This document shows positions 1 to 6,182 of a stretch of 7,526 nt of DNA, piece by piece. Below the pieces are notes generated by a model that was not told the DNA's origin, searched no databases, and saw only the letters and a program-made list of their open reading frames with translations. This stretch comes from an uncultured Pseudomonadota bacterium. GTDB taxonomy: Bacteria > Pseudomonadota > Gammaproteobacteria > Burkholderiales > SCOH01. The position numbers and the translations under genes are program-made. Numbering within the stretch: position 1 is the stretch's first letter; each line of letters starts with the position of its first letter. The stretch spans positions 1 to 7,526 of the forward strand of contig CALMFQ010000052.1 in the NCBI GenBank assembly GCA_937863215.1. Direction: 5' to 3'.

Positions 1-1013
1 ACCCGGTCCATGATGAATGCCGGGGTGTACTTGGGCAGCGGGGTGCCTTTCTTGATGAACTCCTGGCTCAGCGGGTGAATCACGAACGCGAAACGACGGA
101 TGTTGCGGAACTTCCCAGTCGGGTAGAGCAGGCGCGGCTTGATATCGAGCTCGGTAATGATTTCGTGCAGATCATCGTCGGAAATTTCGTGTGGATCCTT
201 ATCCAGCTTGGCGAGGATCATCGCTTCCAGGATGTAGCTGCCGCACACTTTGTCGAACAGCTTCGGCGATACGTCGATCACCAGATTGACTTCGTGCTGC
301 TTGAAGAACTCGAGACGATCGTCGTCGATCGCCGAGGTGATCAGTGTCTTGCCCTTGAGATTCTTCGAGTTCGCCACTGCCTTGATTTCGGCAAAGGTGC
401 CGACGATCACGTGCGAGTTGGCCACTTCGGCGGCGACACGCTTGTTCTTCAGCATGCTCAGCGCATTGCCGAGAATCTGGCCCGGCATGCTGTTGAGCAG
501 TAGTTCGCTGCCACGTGCGTACAGTTCCAGCTGGCTGATCGAGTTCAGCATCAGCAGCGAACCGGTCTGAAATACCGGATCGGCGAACGTGAGGTTTTTG
601 GTGTATTCCGACATTGCAACCGCGAGGTCGTAGTTGCGCATGCCGGAGAGGAACAGCACCAGATTATTGTTGAAGTAGTTGCCCAGTTCCTTCTGCACGT
701 GGTGCAGTGCACGCACCTGCAGCAGACGCCGCAGCGCCGCGCCAGTGGTGGCCGGCACGCGCGTCACCACGTGCATCAGTTCGCGCGTGGTCTTGTTTTC
801 CATGGTGCGCGTACCGATGCGGTAATGATCGTCGACTTCGCCCAGGCCGATGACGTCAGCGCGTGCCTGATAGCGGCGCATCAATTCCCAGGCCTTGGCG
901 GTATCGCCGTCGGTGCCGAGGCGTTTGACCGAATATTCCTGACCGAGGAATTCGGTGTTGAATTCGAAATCTTTCTTGGATGAACCGAGGGTGATCCCAA
1001 CAACCTTTTTCAT
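1..1013 (-). CDS. Two-domain dehydrogenase-like protein (quinate 5-dehydrogenase-like + start of COG5322/acyl-ACP-reductase-like domain), 3' end outside window
   Basis: The frame is open for 337 codons from ATG at 1013 to the window edge, so the C-terminus is missing. Residues 1-65 (MKKVVGITLGSSKKDF, then RLGTDGDTAKA and IGLGEVDDHY) and residues 224-296 (TLITSAIDDDRLEFF, SYILEAMILA, a D/E-rich stretch, then LDIKPR) resemble, from memory, proteins annotated quinate 5-dehydrogenase in Firmicutes. From about residue 306 the sequence RRFAFVIHPLSQEF, then PKYTPAFIMDR, looks like the N-terminus of COG5322 'predicted amino acid dehydrogenase', relatives of cyanobacterial long-chain acyl-ACP reductase. 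The protein is thus probably a fusion of some 650 or more residues. The central Rossmann-like stretch (VLFLSGMRNYDLAVA, 119-133) lacks a clear GxGxxG, so the quinate activity is doubtful. There is no signal peptide or membrane segment, so it is probably cytosolic. The ribosome binding site is weak (GAG 8 bases before ATG). It lies downstream of the iron alcohol dehydrogenase. The gene is secure; the function is tentative. Confidence 0.85.
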   Translation of the reverse strand, partial: MKKVVGITLGSSKKDFEFNTEFLGQEYSVKRLGTDGDTAKAWELMRRYQARADVIGLGEVDDHYRIGTRTMENKTTRELMHVVTRVPATTGAALRRLLQVRALHHVQKELGNYFNNNLVLFLSGMRNYDLAVAMSEYTKNLTFADPVFQTGSLLMLNSISQLELYARGSELLLNSMPGQILGNALSMLKNKRVAAEVANSHVIVGTFAEIKAVANSKNLKGKTLITSAIDDDRLEFFKQHEVNLVIDVSPKLFDKVCGSYILEAMILAKLDKDPHEISDDDLHEIITELDIKPRLLYPTGKFRNIRRFAFVIHPLSQEFIKKGTPLPKYTPAFIMDR

Positions 1014-1031
1014 GTCGCTTACTCGAAATGT

Positions 1032-1050
1032 AGTTAATTAACTCTTTATA
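1032..1050 (-). promoter_or_regulatory. Possible promoter/operator of the partial dehydrogenase gene
   Basis: Read on the minus strand, TATAAA (1050-1045) matches five of six -10 consensus bases. It is followed at 1043-1032 by a perfect 12-base palindrome AGTTAATTAACT, about 18 bases before the ATG. The -35 position (CATACA, plus 1068-1073, 17-base spacer) is poor. The AT-rich patch stands out against GC-rich flanks. It could be a promoter, an operator, or only the 5' leader of an mRNA read through from the upstream gene. Confidence 0.3.
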
Positions 1051-1116
1051 AACCTTGCGGCGCCGCCTGTATGCCCTTATGCCTGCCGTCCACCGTGTCC
1101 TCCGGGAGCAGCCGCA

Positions 1117-1134
1117 GCGGAGCTTGTGCTCCGC
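1117..1134. other. Hairpin in the gap between two minus-strand genes
   Basis: A perfect stem of 7 base pairs with a 4-base loop (GCGGAGC-TTGT-GCTCCGC) lies 27 bases beyond the stop codon of the alcohol dehydrogenase. No run of T follows on the minus strand, so it does not look like an intrinsic terminator. It may mark an mRNA 3' end, stabilise or process a joint transcript, or be chance. A separate 10-base palindrome, GCGGCGCCGC, sits at 1057-1066. The rest of the 148-base gap shows no gene. Confidence 0.4.
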
Positions 1135-1161
1135 GCATCAGGCGGGGCACCGTCAGTCGGC

Positions 1162-2445
1162 CTAGGCGGTAGCCTTGCGCCGGCGTGTAGTCTTTTTCTC
1201 TGGCTCGTCGGCGGTTTGCGGGAGAACCTGACGAATGATGTCTTCGCAGATGGCCTGGGTCATGTAGCGCGGTACCGGGTAAATCATGTCAACGTGAGCC
1301 TCGCGGCAAGCGCCGGCAGCCAGTTCCGGGATATCTTCTTCGCGCAGCGCTTCGAGCGTGGTCGGAATGCCCAGATCCTGGTTCAGCTGATCGACCGCAT
1401 CGAGGAATTTCTGTGCCAGCGTCTCAGTGTCTTCGCTCGGGCTGCCGAGGTTGGCACGGACGGCCAGCTTGGCCAGCCGATCCTCGATCGCCGGGCGGGA
1501 GAATTTAAGCACGTGCGGCAGCATGATCGCGTTGGCAAGGCCGTGCGGGGTGTGATACTTGCCGCCAAACTGGTGTGCGATTGCATGAACATAGCCGACG
1601 TTGGCGCGGGTAAAGGCGAGGCCGGCGTAGGTCGAGGCCAGTGCCATGTTTTCGCGCGCTTCCAGATTTTTGCCGTCCTGATATGCCTTGCGCAGATTGT
1701 CAAAAATCAGGCCGACGGCCGACAGCGCCAAGCCGTCCGACTGCGGGCTCGACCAGTTGCCGACGAACGCCTCGACCGCATGGGTCAGCGCGTCGATGCC
1801 GGTTGCTGCGGTCACTTGCGGCGGCAGGCCGGTCATCAACAGCGGGTCGAGCGCTGCCATTTTGGGTACCAGACGCGGATCGACCATGACCAGCTTCTTG
1901 TGCGTGGCCGGGTTGGAAATCACCGCGGCAATGGTGACTTCCGAGCCGGTGCCGGCGGTGGTCGGCACCGCGTAGATGCGTACCGGATTGCGCAGTCCGC
2001 GCAGGTAGCCGGCGAGCTTCTCTACCGGTTTCTGGTTGGCTACCGCCAGGGCGATTGCCTTGGCCGCGTCCATCGTCGGGCCGCCGCCGACGGTAATGAT
2101 CGCGTCGCAGTTGTTCTCTTCGTAACAGGCAATGCCGCGCTCGATCAGCGGAATCGGCGCATCCGGGGTGATTTCGTCAAAAATCACATATTCCGCGCCG
2201 CCGGCGCTGAGCGCATCGGTCAGCGCGTTCAGCAGGCCGAGCTTGGCGATGATGCTGTCGGTCACTATCAGCAGCTTGGTGTGGCCGAAACCGGCAACAG
2301 CCTGGCCCAGACGCGCGCTCGAACCCGGGCCGACCAGCAGCGTCGGCTGCGGCAAGGGCAGGAAACGGGTGACATAGCCGGCGCCGCGCATCAGGGTGCC
2401 CATGCCGCGTGCGAACAGGGCATCGCTAATCATGGAAGGGATCAT
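1162..2445 (-). CDS. Iron-containing (group III) alcohol dehydrogenase
   Basis: This 427-residue protein should reduce an aldehyde or oxidise an alcohol with NAD(P), using a bound divalent metal; the substrate cannot be read from the sequence. The family signs are GGGPTMDAAK (120-129, nucleotide binding), PTTAGTGSEVT (161-171), GIDALTHAVEAF (216-227) and HAIAHQFGGKYHTPHGLAN (287-305). By analogy with FucO, the metal ligands are D218, H222, H287 and H301, all present. ATG at 2445 is chosen because AAGGA (2457-2453) lies 7 bases before it; ATGs at 2451 and 2505 are in frame but worse placed. The protein is longer than the usual 380-390 residues. It has about 30 extra residues before the Rossmann fold and a basic tail (KKTTRRRKATA). 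Its neighbour downstream is the partial reductase-like gene, which could supply an aldehyde. Function class is sure; pathway is inference. Confidence 0.95.
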   Translation of the reverse strand: MIPSMISDALFARGMGTLMRGAGYVTRFLPLPQPTLLVGPGSSARLGQAVAGFGHTKLLIVTDSIIAKLGLLNALTDALSAGGAEYVIFDEITPDAPIPLIERGIACYEENNCDAIITVGGGPTMDAAKAIALAVANQKPVEKLAGYLRGLRNPVRIYAVPTTAGTGSEVTIAAVISNPATHKKLVMVDPRLVPKMAALDPLLMTGLPPQVTAATGIDALTHAVEAFVGNWSSPQSDGLALSAVGLIFDNLRKAYQDGKNLEARENMALASTYAGLAFTRANVGYVHAIAHQFGGKYHTPHGLANAIMLPHVLKFSRPAIEDRLAKLAVRANLGSPSEDTETLAQKFLDAVDQLNQDLGIPTTLEALREEDIPELAAGACREAHVDMIYPVPRYMTQAICEDIIRQVLPQTADEPEKKTTRRRKATA

Positions 2446-2452
2446 CTTCATA

Positions 2453-2457
2453 TCCTT
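2453..2457 (-). promoter_or_regulatory. Ribosome binding site that decides the alcohol dehydrogenase start
   Basis: AAGGA on the minus strand ends 7 bases before ATG 2445. It is only one base before the in-frame ATG 2451 and lies inside the reading frame from ATG 2505. This supports a protein that begins MIPSM. Confidence 0.7.
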
Positions 2458-2644
2458 AAAAGCTCCTAAATTCTGTATTGACCGGATGGCGACATGCATC
2501 CGCAATGCGTATTCCGGTGGCTGCCGAGTTGCTCTCCGCTTGTTGTCCGCCGAGCGGTTTTGCGCGGCGTGCGGCTGATTCCGGCATTGTCAGGCAGGCG
2601 TTGTCCGGGTTTGCCGTACGGCGCCAAGTGTCATTTGTCATCTG

Positions 2645-2659
2645 TATGTATTTTACATA
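2645..2659. repeat. Perfect inverted repeat TATGTA-TTT-TACATA
   Basis: Six-base arms flank a 3-base spacer in the AT-rich core, about 200 bases upstream of the alcohol dehydrogenase start. It overlaps a minus-strand -10-like TAAAAT, so an operator role is possible. Confidence 0.45.
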
Positions 2660-2690
2660 TTTTTTGTTGTGTATGTGTTACTTGTTTAGT

Positions 2691-2703
2691 CAAATGGCAT
2701 TTG
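2691..2703. repeat. Perfect inverted repeat CAAATG-G-CATTTG
   Basis: Six-base arms lie around a single central G, at the border where the AT-rich core returns to GC-rich sequence. On the minus strand it abuts TTGACT, a good -35-like hexamer, so it could be an operator for the alcohol dehydrogenase promoter. Confidence 0.45.
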
Positions 2704-2791
2704 TTTTGCGGCCCTGGCAGCTGCGCCGAATCTGGCTCGCGCTGGCCGGGATGCATGCTGCATGGCTTTCAGTGTATGTGTTGAATATTGC

Positions 2792-2815
2792 AGCAATAAA
2801 TCATCAAGCAATAAA
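2792..2815. repeat. Direct repeat AGCAATAAA, two copies, 15-base period
   Basis: Exact copies at 2792-2800 and 2807-2815 are separated by TCATCA. They lie 40-60 bases beyond the racemase stop codon and upstream of the alcohol dehydrogenase. Tandem half-sites for a regulator are possible, but two copies could also be chance in AT-rich sequence. Confidence 0.35.
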
Positions 2816-2854
2816 CATGCCGGTTGACTGAAACTGCCCCGGTGCGCTGCGCAT

Positions 2855-4000
2855 CTATTGTGTGATAGCGGCCAGCTCCGCCAGCACCTGTTGCGTATGT
2901 TCGCCCACCGGGCCGCCGGTGTTGCGGTATTGCAGGTCTGCCGCCGAGAACTTGAGCGGGCAGGCCGTTTGTGCCTGGCTGCTGCCGCCCGGCACAGGTA
3001 CTTGCACCACCCAGTTGCGTGCCTGTGCGTGCGGCTGTAGCGCTGCTTCCGACAGACTCAGTACCGGCTCGACGCAGGCATCGACGCCGGCAAAAACCGT
3101 CTGCCATTCTGCCAGTGTTTTCCGGCTCAACGCATCGCGCAGTGTCTGCTTCAACTGCGCCTGGGTTGCGGCATCCTGCGCCAGCCCGAGGCCGGCGATC
3201 TGCGGCTGGCCAATGGCCTGCGCCAGTGCCTGCATGAATTGCGGCTCCAGGCTGCCGACCGCCAGATAGCGGTCATCGGCAGTCCGGTAATAATCGTAAA
3301 AGCTACCGCCGTTCAGCAGCGTGGCTTCCGGTTGCGCATCCACGCCACCGGCCAGCGCTGCGGCCCCGGCCATCGCATTCAGGGCAAACGCGCAGTCGGT
3401 CATGCCGATATCGACCAGCTGGCCGCGGCCGCTTGCCTGGCGCTGCACCACCGCGGCCAGAATGCCGATCACCGCGTGCAGCGAGCCGCCGGCAATGTCC
3501 GCTACCTGCAGCCCCAGCGGCAGCGGCCCGGACTCGCGCCGGCCGGTATAGCTGGCGCAGCCGGCCAATGCCAGATAGTTGATATCGTGGCCGGCGCGAT
3601 CCCTCAGCGGGCCGCTCTGGCCATAACCGGTGATGGCGCAATAGATCAGGCGCGGATTCAGTTCGCTCAATGCCTGGTAGCCGATGCCGAGCCGATCCAT
3701 CACGCCGGGGCGGAACTGGTCGACGACGATGTCGTAGCGCTCGATCAGCCGGTGGACGATGGCGACCGATTCCGGCTGTTTCAGATCCAGCGCCAGCGAG
3801 CGCTTGTTACGGTTGAGGTAGGCGTGCGCGGTCGATACATCGCCGGCGTACGGCGGGATCATGCGCACCAGATCGGGGCGGGTGGGCGATTCGATACGCA
3901 ATACTTCGGCCCCGAGGTCGGCCAGATACAGTGTGGCGAACGGCCCGGGCAGCAGGGTGGAAAAATCGAGGACTTTCAGTCCGTGCAACGGGCCGCTCAT
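2855..4000 (-). CDS. Alpha-methylacyl-CoA racemase (CoA-transferase family III, CaiB/BaiF fold)
   Basis: This 381-residue protein has the usual family length. It begins with the family III pattern (GLKVLDFSTLLPGPFATLYLA, then LGAEVLRIE and NRNKRSLALDLK). It keeps the residues known for the Mycobacterium racemase MCR: catalytic H138 in AGHDINY, catalytic D168 in VADIAGG, E252 in VGSLEPQF, and the CoA-binding arginine of FRPGVMDRLG (about R97). It therefore probably epimerises (2R)- and (2S)-2-methylacyl-CoA rather than transferring CoA between acids, because transferases have a catalytic aspartate elsewhere. The start lies 8 bases beyond the cysteine synthase stop. The only Shine-Dalgarno-like GGAG is 13 bases away, so translational coupling is likely. 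With the acyl-CoA dehydrogenase two genes upstream it suggests breakdown of methyl-branched acyl-CoAs. Other family members, such as succinyl- or formyl-CoA transferases, are less likely. Confidence 0.9.
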   Translation of the reverse strand: MSGPLHGLKVLDFSTLLPGPFATLYLADLGAEVLRIESPTRPDLVRMIPPYAGDVSTAHAYLNRNKRSLALDLKQPESVAIVHRLIERYDIVVDQFRPGVMDRLGIGYQALSELNPRLIYCAITGYGQSGPLRDRAGHDINYLALAGCASYTGRRESGPLPLGLQVADIAGGSLHAVIGILAAVVQRQASGRGQLVDIGMTDCAFALNAMAGAAALAGGVDAQPEATLLNGGSFYDYYRTADDRYLAVGSLEPQFMQALAQAIGQPQIAGLGLAQDAATQAQLKQTLRDALSRKTLAEWQTVFAGVDACVEPVLSLSEAALQPHAQARNWVVQVPVPGGSSQAQTACPLKFSAADLQYRNTGGPVGEHTQQVLAELAAITQ

Positions 4001-4008
4001 GCTGGGGT

Positions 4009-4944
4009 TTACTCTCCGAGATTGGCGAACAACGCGGTCGAGAGATAGCGCTCACCGAACGAGGGAATGACAACGACAATCAGCTTGCCGGCATTTTCCG
4101 CCCGCTTGGCTACCTGTAGCGCCGACCAGACTGCGGCACCGGACGAGATGCCGACCAGCAGGCCTTCCTCGCGTGCCATCCGGCGTGCGAACTCGAACGC
4201 ATCGTCGTTCTTGACCCGGATTACTTCGTCGTAACATTCGGTGTTCAGTACTCCGGGAATAAAACCGGCGCCGATGCCCTGGATCGGGTGCGGGCCTTTC
4301 TGGCCGCCGGACAATACCGGCGATGCTTCCGGCTCTACCGCGATGGCCTTGAACTCCGGCTTGCGCGCCTTGATTGCTTCGGCCACACCGGTAATGGTGC
4401 CGCCGGTACCGATGCCGGCTACCAGGAAATCCACTCTGCCGTCGGTATCGTTCCAGATTTCCTCGGCAGTAGTCTTGCGGTGGATTTCCGGGTTGGCCGG
4501 GTTTTCGAACTGCTGCGGCATGAAGTATTTCTGCGGATTGGTGGCGACGATTTCCTCTGCCTTGCGGATCGCGCCGACCATGCCGTCCGGGCCCGGTGTC
4601 AGCATCAGATCGGCACCGTAGGCGCGCAGCAGCATGCGGCGTTCCTTGGACATGGTTTCCGGCATGGTGAGGATGCACTTGTAACCCTTGGCGGCGCATA
4701 CCATTGCCAGCGCGATGCCGGTGTTGCCCGAGGTCGGTTCGACGATCACCGTATCCTTGTTGATCCGTCCGGCCTGTTCGGCCGCTTCGATCATTGCCGC
4801 GCCGATACGGTCTTTCACGCTATGCGCCGGATTGAAGAATTCCAGCTTGGCGGCAACGGTGGCAACGCAGCCCTCGGTCACGCGATTCAGCTTGACCAGC
4901 GGTGTGTTGCCGATCAGGTCGGTGACGTTGTTGGCGATACGCAT
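4009..4944 (-). CDS. cysK: Cysteine synthase A (O-acetylserine sulfhydrylase)
   Basis: This PLP enzyme makes cysteine from O-acetylserine and sulfide in the cytosol. The 311-residue length is typical. The sequence shows the NTPLVKLNR opening, the PLP lysine K44 in NPAHSVKDR, the substrate loop TSGNTG (71-76), the phosphate-binding GTGGT (179-183), the cofactor-contacting SSGAA (267-271) and the C-terminal [10 protein letters not shown] (294-303). It lacks a CBS domain, so it is not a cystathionine beta-synthase, and its short length fits CysK/CysM rather than threonine dehydratase. The start is well fixed: AAGGAG (4956-4951) stands 6 bases before ATG 4944. It lies between an acyl-CoA dehydrogenase and a racemase gene on the same strand, an unusual place for a cysteine gene. 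The 95-base gap before it may carry its own promoter. CysM is a possible alternative; I prefer CysK on overall character. Confidence 0.95.
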   Translation of the reverse strand: MRIANNVTDLIGNTPLVKLNRVTEGCVATVAAKLEFFNPAHSVKDRIGAAMIEAAEQAGRINKDTVIVEPTSGNTGIALAMVCAAKGYKCILTMPETMSKERRMLLRAYGADLMLTPGPDGMVGAIRKAEEIVATNPQKYFMPQQFENPANPEIHRKTTAEEIWNDTDGRVDFLVAGIGTGGTITGVAEAIKARKPEFKAIAVEPEASPVLSGGQKGPHPIQGIGAGFIPGVLNTECYDEVIRVKNDDAFEFARRMAREEGLLVGISSGAAVWSALQVAKRAENAGKLIVVVIPSFGERYLSTALFANLGE

Positions 4945-4980
4945 GGTGGACTCCTTGAGGGTCAGATGGACTATCCCACC

Positions 4981-5010
4981 AATTTAGCCGCTCCGGCCGG
5001 CGTTTGTAAA
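4981..5010 (-). promoter_or_regulatory. Candidate promoter of the cysteine synthase gene
   Basis: Read on the minus strand, TTTACA (5010-5005, five of six -35 bases) is followed after 18 bases by TAAATT (4986-4981, four of six -10 bases). Transcription would start about 30 bases before the ATG. The -35 overlaps the inverted repeat at 5002-5017, which could be an operator. The spacer is GC-rich. If real, cysteine synthase and racemase could be expressed without the acyl-CoA dehydrogenase. Confidence 0.35.
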
Positions 5011-5017
5011 AACAAAC
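5002..5017. repeat. Perfect inverted repeat GTTTGT-AAAA-ACAAAC
   Basis: Six-base arms lie around a 4-base loop, 22 bases beyond the acyl-CoA dehydrogenase stop and 57 bases before the cysteine synthase start. On the minus strand the sequence after it is not T-rich, so it is a poor terminator. It overlaps a candidate -35 box. The GTTTG/CAAAC half-sites recur in the divergent promoter region at 6261-6271. Confidence 0.5.
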
Positions 5018-5039
5018 CTGTATCAACAGCGCCCGGTGT

Positions 5040-6182
5040 TCAGGCAAAACCGTTGGCGCGGCCGATGATTTCTTTCATGATTTCGCTGGTGCCGGCAAAA
5101 ATGCGCTGGATGCGGGCGTTGGCGTACATGCGGGTGATCGGGTATTCCCACATGTAGCCGGCACCGCCATGCAGCTGCACGCATTGGTCAACCACCTTGC
5201 ACAGCAGTTCGGTGGTCCATAGCTTGGCTTCGGCGGCGATATCGTCTTGCAGCTTGCCGGCGTTGTGATCCATCACGCAACGGTCGACAAATACCTGACC
5301 GATGTCGATCTCGGTTTTCATTTCCGCCATTTTGAAGCGGGTGTTCTGGAACTTGGCAATTTCCCGACCAAAGGCTTTGCGCTCCAGCACGTAAGCCTTG
5401 GTTACGTCGTAGGCGGCCTTGGCGCCGGCAATGGCGCAGCAGGCGTTGGTCAGCCGCTCCTGTGCCAGCATCTGCATCAGGTAATAGAAACCGGAATCGG
5501 CCTGGCCGAGAATATTGGCCTCCGGCACTTTGACGTCGTTGAAAAACAGTTCGGCGGTATCCTGCGATTTCATGCCGAGTTTTTTCAGATTGCGGCCGCG
5601 CTCGAAACCCGCCATGCCGGCTTCGAGCATGAACAGCGTCATCGCGTGCGGATTGGCCGGGTTGGTCTTGGCGGCAACGATCACCAGATCGGCGAGAATG
5701 CCGTTGGAAATGTAGATCTTCGAACCATTCAGCAGCCAGTAGCCGTCTTTCTTCTCCGCATGGCTGCGCATGCCGGCCAGATCGGAGCCAGCGCCAGGTT
5801 CGGTCATCGCCACAGCCATGATTTTCTTGCCGGTAACGATATCGGGCATCCAGCGATCCTTTTGCTCCTGACTGCCGAAACTGTCCAGATAAGGCGCGCA
5901 CAGCGACGAGTGCAGTGGCAGAATGAAGCCCGGCTCGTTGATGTAGGCCAGCTCTTCGGCAATGATCTGGTCGTAGCGGAAGTCCTTGGCGCCCGCGCCG
6001 CCGTATTTCTCGTCGGCCCAGGTCACGAGGAAACCGGCTTCGCCGGCTTTGCGCCAGGCTTCGCGATCAACAATGCCGGCTTCTTCCCATGCATCCTGAT
6101 GCGGTACCACTTCGCGCTGCAGGAATTCGCGCAAGCTGTCGCGGAAGATGTTGTGTTCCTGTTCGAAATGCGAGCGTTCCAT
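5040..6182 (-). CDS. Acyl-CoA dehydrogenase, long-chain (LCAD/ACADL) type
   Basis: This FAD enzyme introduces the alpha,beta double bond into acyl-CoA in beta-oxidation and passes electrons to an electron-transfer flavoprotein. The 380-residue length is normal. Visible marks are the FAD/substrate motif MTEPGAGSDLA (126-136), ERKAFGREIAKFQ (267-279), QLHGGAGYMWEYP (336-348) and RIFAGTSEIMKEIIGR (360-375). The position that holds the catalytic glutamate in medium-chain enzymes (YEGT) is alanine here (A363). As in LCAD and isovaleryl-CoA dehydrogenase, the base is instead probably E242 in AQERL. Start ATG 6182 is chosen because GGAG (6192-6189) lies 6 bases before it; ATG 6194 is in frame and would add METK. 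It opens the minus-strand series followed by cysteine synthase and racemase, and faces a divergent AraC regulator. Chain length and branching of the substrate are not readable; the racemase suggests 2-methyl acyl-CoAs. Confidence 0.95.
   Translation of the reverse strand: MERSHFEQEHNIFRDSLREFLQREVVPHQDAWEEAGIVDREAWRKAGEAGFLVTWADEKYGGAGAKDFRYDQIIAEELAYINEPGFILPLHSSLCAPYLDSFGSQEQKDRWMPDIVTGKKIMAVAMTEPGAGSDLAGMRSHAEKKDGYWLLNGSKIYISNGILADLVIVAAKTNPANPHAMTLFMLEAGMAGFERGRNLKKLGMKSQDTAELFFNDVKVPEANILGQADSGFYYLMQMLAQERLTNACCAIAGAKAAYDVTKAYVLERKAFGREIAKFQNTRFKMAEMKTEIDIGQVFVDRCVMDHNAGKLQDDIAAEAKLWTTELLCKVVDQCVQLHGGAGYMWEYPITRMYANARIQRIFAGTSEIMKEIIGRANGFA

Larger units (their letters stand above)
2446..2854. 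other. Gene-free gap with AT-rich regulatory-looking core
   Basis: No convincing gene lies in these 409 bases. The part next to the alcohol dehydrogenase (2460-2628) is GC-rich. The core (about 2629-2703) and the part from 2779 to 2820 are strongly AT-rich, unlike the rest of the window. The core holds two perfect inverted repeats (2645-2659 and 2691-2703) and TGTCAT twice (2629-2634, 2636-2641). A 9-base direct repeat lies at 2792-2815. A minus-strand TTGACT (overlapping 2691-2695) and a TAAAAT (2655-2650) resemble promoter elements but are not properly spaced from each other, so I do not call a promoter. Near the racemase stop, TGCGC-T-GCGCA (2843-2853) is a hairpin without a T run. The gap probably holds the promoter and operator of the alcohol dehydrogenase and the 3' end of the racemase transcript. 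Confidence 0.5.

Noticed and set aside
75..983. Plus-strand frames at 75-503, 250-570 and 699-983
   Set aside because: They lie opposite the partial dehydrogenase-like gene, which is open over the whole 1-1013 stretch and shows family resemblance; these frames show none.
1117..1134. Intrinsic terminator after the alcohol dehydrogenase
   Set aside because: The stem is perfect, but no T run follows it in either direction, so I list it only as a hairpin.
1126..2469. A 447-codon plus-strand open frame opposite the alcohol dehydrogenase
   Set aside because: It is the antisense shadow of a gene with clear family motifs. Its protein is rich in Arg, Gly, Gln and His with no recognisable domain, as expected when GC-rich codon bias removes stops on the opposite strand.
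2650..2695. Sigma-70 promoter from TTGACT and TAAAAT on the minus strand
   Set aside because: The two hexamers are far more than 17 bases apart, and neither has a good partner at normal spacing.
2478..2831. A plus-strand frame in the gap with a hydrophobic stretch resembling a membrane helix
   Set aside because: It begins with TTG and has no ribosome binding site. The hydrophobic part comes simply from the T-rich island, and the two ends have no protein-like character.
2843..2853. Terminator hairpin TGCGC-T-GCGCA next to the racemase stop
   Set aside because: A one-base loop is not sterically sound for a hairpin and no T run follows, so it is probably a chance palindrome.
5002..5017. Intrinsic terminator after the acyl-CoA dehydrogenase
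   Set aside because: The stem is AT-rich and weak, and a GC-rich sequence rather than a T run follows on the minus strand. A regulatory role is more likely.
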